Positions 57,893 to 64,000 of a DNA stretch of 64,000 bases are shown piece after piece. Source of the stretch: Vesta saturnalis (Eukaryota; Arthropoda; Insecta; Coleoptera; Lampyridae); contig JARFJB010000762.1 of assembly GCA_036346205.1 (NCBI GenBank), positions 4,884,501 through 4,948,500 of the forward strand. The letters are read 5' to 3'. Each line of letters begins with the position of its first letter. Position 1 is the stretch's first letter. A program made the translations under genes and the position numbers. The notes beneath the pieces are model-generated. The model searched no databases, was not told where the DNA came from, and saw only the letters and a list, made by a program, of their open reading frames with translations.

Positions 57893-58497
57893 TTATGAAA
57901 CAACCAAATCACCCTGTATATATTATGTTCATGCGTACTTCATGTAATATTACGAAATTAACATAAAAGTCACTCACGAAATACAAGGTATCGTTGTAAT
58001 AATTTCAAAGCCTATTTATTTTTGGCAGCTGACAGTATGCCTTTATGATTCACCCTGTATGAACAGTATAGATTGCGACATTGTGAGTGGGTAGATAAAT
58101 ATATAAATAAATATATAAATAAAATATATATGGCAAAATTGTAGAGATATTAAGTGTTTGCAAAAATCTATTGTAAATAATTCGTGAATCACCCTGTAAC
58201 AGTAAATATTTTTTGCGGTACTTTTAATGTACATCGAACTAAGCTTACATTACACTTATATAGGTAACATAACATCAGTTTAACCTTTCAGCTTAAATAA
58301 CTTTTACGCCATGTATCCCGGAAACTGGTCATAGTATCGGATTTAAAATTCATAACTCTTAAGAGGCTACTCACCTATATACTGGAAAAATGGTTACATT
58401 TAACCGAGGAAATTTTTAAATACAGGATGTTCATGTTTTTTGTACTTTTCTTGAAATACAATAACTTTAATATATAAATCACCCTGTATATATTGAA

Positions 58498-58499
<2 letters not shown>
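57893..58499 (-). repeat. Inner half of the right arm
   Basis: Reverse complement of 54620-55240. Confidence 0.85.

Positions 58500-58550
<51 letters not shown>
58500..58550. repeat. (AT)n microsatellite in the right arm
   Basis: Marks the site where the left arm is split by family C. Confidence 0.95.
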
Positions 58551-59073
58551 TAATAGTATCAACTTTCTCAAAAACCAATTTGGAAGTACAGCGTTTTGAA
58601 TTAAGTCATACAAAAATCTATATTATGGCTCATTCTGTAAAACACCTTGTATGATAAATATTTGTTGTGCAACATTTTATCGTCAAAATACCATATTGAA
58701 TAGAACCTTTTGAAAACACGGTTCCCTGAAGTTATACTGAAAATAGTGAGTTTCTGTAAAAAACTACCTTCATATATTTGTGAATCACTCTGTAGTTATA
58801 AATATTTTGAATTGTATGTATTTACTAATATATTACTTAAATATGCAATAAACGTATTTATGTAACAGAAATGTAATCTAGCTCTTAAGTTTGAAAATAC
58901 AAATTCCTAAAGACTGGGCATTTTTCAACTTTAACACCCTGTATCTCGAAAACTAGTCATAGGATTGCGTTGGGTATATTGACACTTTTGGTTACTAAAT
59001 CGAGGACAATAACATTAAGAAAATTTAACCGGTTGCCATTTTTTCATTACTTGGGTACGAGGTCTTTTCAGAG
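58551..59073 (-). repeat. Outer half of the right arm
   Basis: Reverse complement of 51462-52006. It ends ttgggtacgaggtcttttca. Confidence 0.85.
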
Positions 59074-59104
59074 GCTCTTATATAAAAAACGGTTGGGGGG
59101 ACTG

Positions 59105-59375
59105 GTCCCAGAACTTAGTCCGTGTGAGTGTGTGAATAATATTATAGGGACTCCAGAACGAATCCGTGTGAATGTATGAAAAATACTATATGCACTAACC
59201 CCACAACCGTATATGTGTAAATTTCTGAAGATTATTGTGAACTGAGTCCGTTTGGAAGTGTGAAAGGATTTGCCTTGCAACAACATCTAATTGTTTCCAG
59301 ATTATTAAGAGGACTGACATTACAACTGAGTCCGTGTGAATTTGTGAAGATAGTTATGAGGATTGGCCCCATAAA
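59105..59375. repeat. ~43-bp minisatellite, about 6 degenerate units
   Basis: Core gagtccgtgtgaatgtgtga. Cores begin near 59119, 59163, 59206, 59247, (59289, weak) and 59331, a spacing of 41-44 bp. Starts just outside the inverted-repeat element. Confidence 0.75.
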
Positions 59376-59593
59376 AATGTTTATTAGGTTTAATTTGAGG
59401 CAAACAACATACATAAACCGTTGAGCTGAATCGTAAATGTAATAGCTTATTCAAATAAATTAGCTTCCGAGTGACTGTAGCTTAGTCACTTGAAAATGAA
59501 ATATAGTTCTGTATTATACGTGTTTTATAACTGTGGTTTCATGTTAGTTGAGTTTATCGGCCTATTTTCACAGTTTTTGCGTTTATAGAGCGA

Positions 59594-59626
59594 GGTTTCG
59601 GAAGCGGAGTCTGCTTCCATCACCAG
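59594..59626 (-). ncRNA. Hammerhead-ribozyme-like motif downstream of PLE
   Basis: Minus strand: CUGGUGA, U, stem GGAAGC/GCUUCC (6 bp), then GAAAC. One core change from CUGANGA (A6 to G) and one extra base before the stem. It lies about 120 bases downstream of the PLE reading frame on the same strand, where PLEs are known to carry hammerheads in their terminal repeats. The stem sequence differs from the family B motifs, so the shared layout is not simple copying. Activity untested. Confidence 0.4.
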
Positions 59627-59746
59627 ACTTAGTCCTGAGAAGGACTGTTTTCGCACTTGAGTCAAATTCATACGTTATGACATTTTATCAGGCACTTGAC
59701 TACTCTCAGATTCGTGCTTGCGCAGTAGTTTATTGCGATTAACCTC

Positions 59747-60642
59747 TTAGCGCATTATTGGGATCCTTATGGGTTTTATTTCCACACTAGCTTGGTTTAT
59801 TGGATTTTCTGCTAGTGTAATATATGTGGCTTCTTTGAGTTTCCGGCGAGTTGTATTCTCGTCTTTTGCCACTATTTGTATGTTATCCCATTGGATGCGG
59901 CGGTTTTTGTTCCAGATATGTTCAGCGATTCTTGATACTCTTGTTTCGCCTTTGTGGATGTTGTTCTTATGTTCCTGAGTTCTCACTTTGAATGGTCTAC
60001 TGCTCTCTCCTATGTATGCTCTTCCCCATTGGCATGGTATGTTGTATACACACTTCTTGGAATTCTGGTCTGCATTGTGTGGTTTGGCTTTGATTAGTAT
60101 TCCCCGGAGGGTTCTTACTGACCTGAAGGCAGTGCGTATCTTGTATTTGCTGCCTACCCTTCGTATTTTGTCTGCGATACCTTGTATATATGGTATTATC
60201 GCTGTAGGTTTAGGTTCTTCTTTTTCGGTCATTCTTGCCCTATATAGGTTAGGAGCTAGAACGGGGTATCCATTTTCTTTAAGTGTTTTGGCGATATTTT
60301 CTTTTTCTTTTTTCAGGTCCTCTTGTTTTCGCTCTATCGTGCAAGCATCTTGTCAGGCCTAACCTCACGCTTTTGTGGTGATTGGAGTTGTAGAAACCTC
60401 CCCGTTTTTCCTGTATATACTTGTCGGGAATGTGTTGTCATTCCTGTGTACAAGTACATCCAGGAATGGCAGTTTTTGTTCAGAGTCCAATTCCATTGTG
60501 AATTTCACGGAGAATGCGCGGCTATTTAGATGATCCAGGAATCGATCCAGCTTATGCTCAAACTACGAAGGCATTATCCAATTATCTAAGCCACATCCTT
60601 TGTCCTCTGTCAATTCGGATATCGCTTCGTGTTCAAAGTCTT

Positions 60643-60644
<2 letters not shown>
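59747..60644 (-). pseudogene. Penelope-like element: RT end plus GIY-YIG endonuclease
   Basis: Minus strand. From 60540 downward, FLDHLNSRAFSVKFTMELD and KLPFLDVLV, then YRK and, after a frameshift near 60378, SNHHKSV (PLE-specific N-x-HHP-like block). The open stretch 60232-59747 has PYIQGIADKIRRVG, YKIRTAFRS, then the GIY-YIG-type endonuclease: CVYNIPCQWGRAYIGESS (Y-x4..YIG) followed by RPFKVRTQEHKNNI, EHIWN and LAENPINQASVEIKP. This endonuclease is the hallmark of Penelope-like retroelements and nicks the target. It is 5'-truncated at an (AT)n run at 60645. It is a different PLE from that at 6.0-6.7 kb (different linker sequence). Confidence 0.88.

Positions 60645-60712
<68 letters not shown>
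60645..60712. repeat. (AT)n microsatellite
   Basis: AT run of 34 units at the 5' edge of the PLE fragment. Confidence 0.95.
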
Positions 60713-60714
<2 letters not shown>

Positions 60715-61049
60715 GGTTTCCCAAGCAGGTGGTTCGCCCCTATAAGTTTCTTATTTGTTTATATAAATAAATGAAATTTGGTAGATGTCAGATAAATCTG
60801 GATTTTTCGACATATTCAACTGTTTTCTGTCATTTCCCCGGAAATAACCACAACTTTCATATTTTAAATGAGACAACCGGTATATTTTTGTTAATTTTGA
60901 TAGAAAACAACATTCTGAAAATAATAATACCACACTTGTCACTTTTTGACACCTAACCGAAAAAATATTAAAATTTTTTAATTTTAATGTAGAGTGTCCT
61001 GAATCGGTTGAAATAGTTAATTTTACATCAGGTAGTTAAACAATATCGG
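60713..61049. other. AT-rich DNA, no gene seen
   Basis: May be the 3' untranslated region of the mariner fragment that follows on the minus strand. Confidence 0.35.
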
Positions 61050-61616
61050 CTTTTATTTTTCAGTACCTTTTTAGGTTCGCTTAAAGTTTTCAAATCCGTA
61101 TTTTTTCAATAGTAATGAGGGTAGCCTATTTTGACCATGGGCAGGTCTTTCATGAAACTCGGACCAGTAACGATAATTTTGCTTATTGATAACCGCTTAA
61201 ATGGAAATGAGCTTCGTCTGACATAAACAGCTAAATGGGTTTCTTGTAAAAATTTTCTACCGAACGCATTACGAACAGGTTTGCTTGCTTCTTTTGCCTT
61301 GAAAACGACTTGAATCCTACACGGGCGCAAAAGCAGATCAAAATTCAGAATTCATCGCAACCTTCTATTGGAAATGTGTAAAGCAAGTGATTTCTTCGGT
61401 GTTGATCCATTGGGATTTGTACTGTTTGTCTTATTCATTCAATATTTTAGATATGTTCCAACCGTACGCACACCTATAAAGTGTGATGTAATGCTTTCTC
61501 TTTTACCAAACTCTGACTTCATCATGGTGTGTCATGTAGGAATTCTTCCGTGTCTTTCTACATTAAACTCGCTACGAAAATTTCTTAGCGTTTGCACAAC
61601 TTACTTTTTTTTATAA
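61050..61616 (-). pseudogene. Tc1/mariner-like transposase fragment
   Basis: Minus strand, third mariner-type family. From 61616: CANAKKF, SEFNVERHGRIPT, MMKSEFGKRESI (helix-turn-helix), then STPKKSLALHISNRRLR. Then LRPCRIQVVFKAKEASKPVR, AFGRKFLQETHLAV, and after frame slips MKDLPMVKIGYPHYY. The order matches the linker and start of the catalytic domain of insect mariners (a LHFRPYKIQVV-like block), but the Asp blocks are missing or unreadable. Both ends truncated. Confidence 0.55.
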
Positions 61617-64000
61617 ACTGTGTTACCATAAAAATATGTTGTTTTATCGGAAATTTGTCCATAGCTAGCTAAATTACAGATACCGATACGTACAAATGTG
61701 CAACTAAAATTTTCAAAACAAATATTTTTTCTAGATCAACCTAATAAAGTTACGTGTGTAACGTTGACTTCCATTCAAAGCAAATTTCGTATCATTTGTA
61801 ATTGTTTTATTTCATGCTGAAGGAAACGTAGTCGAATAACAAGTACGTATCTTTTTTAGTGCAAATTAAGTTTTTATTAAATAGCCAAATTAGATAAATT
61901 GACTTACAAACATTAAAGTAAAGCTGCTGTAATGTTGTTCCGGAAGTTTTAATACTGTTGTAATGAAAATAAAACAGCTAACTTCGATTAATGTTTTCTA
62001 AGAGAAAAATTAAATTTGTTATTACATTGAAGTTATTCAATCAACTTTCATTGTGAAATAATTATACGTAAAGATAGGGTATATATAGGTTATGTATAAT
62101 TTAGGTATCGATTAAGAATTAGTTTACTACTGTACTGAAATCTTTGCGAAAAGTTAAGTACTGTTTCATTTGCTTTCATGATGAAATTAATCAGCAAATA
62201 TAATTTTTTTTTAATGTACAAATAAATACAGCTGTTCTGCTGCTTACTAGGATTACATGTGGTACTAAAGTACAATTTTCTCATTTTCTGTTGTATTTTA
62301 ATCATTTAACCTAACAAATGAGTGGCACCTGAATTATACATATTTGATCTATAGCTATGGTATTACCTCTGACACCCTTACGACCTTAGAAAGGAAAGAG
62401 CTTTCAACCAACAGTAAGTTTCGTAAGTAATGTGCATCGCTGAGATAGGCCATGATACAAACTGATTATAGTATTATACGTGGTAACAGATCCCTAACCC
62501 AGCGCTTTAATGAAAAATTTTGAAATATTAACTATAGAAAATGCTATTAAAAATGCAACTGACGATTGCTTTGTTATCTGGAAATGGCAAAATCCCTGAA
62601 TTAATTTTTAGGTTTCATAAATTGTATATCATCACTGCATTTAGTTTAATATGAAAAAATAAATTAACCGAGGTGTACCGTTTATTTATGAATATCTATA
62701 ATCAAAAAATATTTTCCTTTTTCATTTAGGGGCTATGTTCGGGTTTATCGAAAGCCTACACACACTGACAGGTATCTTCACAAACAGTCAATTTCCGATG
62801 TCCAAAAACTTATTGGATCAAGTTTGACGAATTCGTGGTTGCGAACTTTTGTAAAATGATTCTAACCGTTTAAGCGTTACTAGAAGCTAATGATTATTAC
62901 TGTTATACATAATGGTAAAGAAAAACTAGTGCTAGGAGATGACACTTCCGTTCATAGCTAACGTTATGGATAGAATTGAAAGGGAACTATTATAGTATTA
63001 GGACAGTCTCGAAACCTATAAGAAATATTCAAGAACATTTAGCTTTACCTAAAAATGCTTCAAATCCACTGTCCGCTTCTTGAGTATAACAGTTATTCGT
63101 GTGGAAAGTGTAAATTAGAAGCACGAAACGTAGCCTTGATACTAGACGTAAAGAGCTATTAATATAAAATAGCGAAATATCCTCAAAACAATTTTCAATA
63201 TTTTGTAACGATATTATACTTTGGTTGAATTTTATTCCCAATTATGGCATTTTTCATTGTCAGCTTTCGCCTATAAGTATTATAGAGTGCTATCTTCAAG
63301 CGAGTTTAAGAATATCTTAAAAATTTAATTATTATTAATCACTGTTAACAGTAACGTTACATTAAACAGTATACTCCCAATTGATATTATAGCAGACTGC
63401 TTTGGCAATTGTATCTTTTACACATTTGGTTGACATTACAATTTTTAACATTTATTAGCTATCTTCTTTTTTAAAGAGAGCGATAGCTGCAAATGCTTGC
63501 AGAATTTACTTGATATATAAGACCTTTATCCAATAGGTATCTTGACCATATTGTAACTGATGGTCGAATTTACTAAACCATTTCTCAACGATTTCCCAAT
63601 TGACCCTTCAAATGCCCACAATGTTCTACTTTCGCTGATACTGCTTTCAACTTTTTTAATATATTCACTACAGGAAATTATTTAATCGCTTTTCTGAAAT
63701 ATGACATTTAATGAATTGGGTATAATACCAAATACACCTAGTTTTATCCACGGATACCATTTAGGATGGCCTCTAAGATTTATGTTCATAAAAATAACAT
63801 TCGGAGATCCAAAGCTAAGTGAAAAATGATTTCTAAACTTTTGTGACTTAACTAATTCAAATGCAATAAAACTAAATCTCTATGTTAATGTACTGTTAAA
63901 ACCTACTTCAAAGGTGTTATTTAATTCATAACTATATGTACAATTGTAATGATCCTGGCAAATCCTTACAAAATTTTCCTTTCCTAGAAATAATTCATAT
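61617..64000. other. AT-rich DNA with one 176-bp-type repeat unit
   Basis: No gene seen. The segment 62291-62470 (ttgtattttaatcatttaac, aatgagtggcacctg) is a diverged copy of the tandem repeat at 26947-27298. The rest is unassigned. Confidence 0.4.

Larger units (their letters stand above)
51462..59073. mobile_element. Large inverted-repeat DNA transposon relic with ~1.2-kb arms
   Basis: The outer left arm 51462-52006 pairs with 58551-59073 reversed. The inner left arm 54620-55240 pairs with 57893-58499 reversed. The two left parts are separated by family C (52061-54550) inserted in an AT-rich stretch; in the right arm only an (AT)n run separates them. The interior has family A copy 5 with its microsatellite, a MITE and a transposase N-terminal remnant. 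Arms are packed with acagggtg-like motifs, as in the 12.8-17.0 kb element. It is probably a non-autonomous deletion derivative of that transposon group. Confidence 0.7.

Noticed and set aside
59988..60362. 124-codon plus-strand frame
   Set aside because: Antisense to the GIY-YIG/RT region of the Penelope-like element.

Overview
The window is eukaryotic nuclear DNA, AT-rich, and almost certainly from an insect. The transposon repertoire points that way: Tc1/mariner relatives with cagggtg ends, BEL/Pao, CR1/Jockey-like LINEs, Penelope-like elements, a BED-finger hAT of the GTF2IRD2-like type, and an intron-bearing insect repeat family with introns of 52 and 58 bp. A beetle is my best guess, at low confidence. 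I found no intact single-copy host gene, no tRNA or rRNA and nothing bacterial. Nearly every protein-like stretch is a decayed mobile-element gene, so this looks like a transposon graveyard such as pericentromeric DNA, a piRNA-cluster-like locus or a gene-poor interval.

Layout. 1.5-4.2 kb: a decayed LINE (+) carrying a nested, 5'-truncated LINE (-). 5.0-5.6 kb: dispersed repeat family A with a CACACG microsatellite. 6.0-6.7 kb: Penelope-like RT (-). 6.7-11.0 kb: a hAT/GTF2IRD2-like gene (-) in which one 279-bp coding segment is amplified to 11 tandem copies. 12.8-18.6 kb: a Tc1/mariner-like element whose left end is split by a second DNA transposon with ~0.75-kb inverted repeats and a DDE + SWIM-finger transposase. 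18.6-21.4 kb: repeat families B and C. 21.4-23.2 kb: a second mariner relic. 23.4-24.4 kb: a pogo/Tigger relic (-). 26.9-27.3 kb: 176-bp tandem repeats.

29.4-32.0 kb: an internally deleted BEL/Pao retrotransposon (+). 33.4-35.4 kb: an LTR fragment, family A copies and a ~590-bp ACACGC microsatellite. 36.4-37.8 kb: a second hAT relic (-). 38.3-38.55 kb: a perfect 89-bp-arm palindrome. 38.8-40.4 kb: a CR1/Jockey-like LINE (+) of the same family as the nested copy at 1.9 kb. 40.6-42.5 kb: a multi-exon pseudogene (-). 45.3-48.3 kb: a mariner with ~0.7-kb inverted repeats. 51.5-59.1 kb: a large inverted-repeat element with ~1.2-kb arms, split by family C and carrying family A and a MITE. 59.6-60.6 kb: Penelope-like GIY-YIG/RT (-). 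61.0-61.6 kb: another mariner fragment (-). The rest is AT-rich and featureless to reading.

The genes do not form a pathway. The interest lies in how the elements are built and nested: a transposase domain turned into an in-frame satellite, one transposon landing inside another's terminal repeat, acagggtg-like iterons shared by three different inverted-repeat elements, a promoter-like unit (CCAAT, TATA, splice donors) that twice follows an (AT)n tract at the same spacing, and hammerhead-like motifs near Penelope-like or fold-back DNA.
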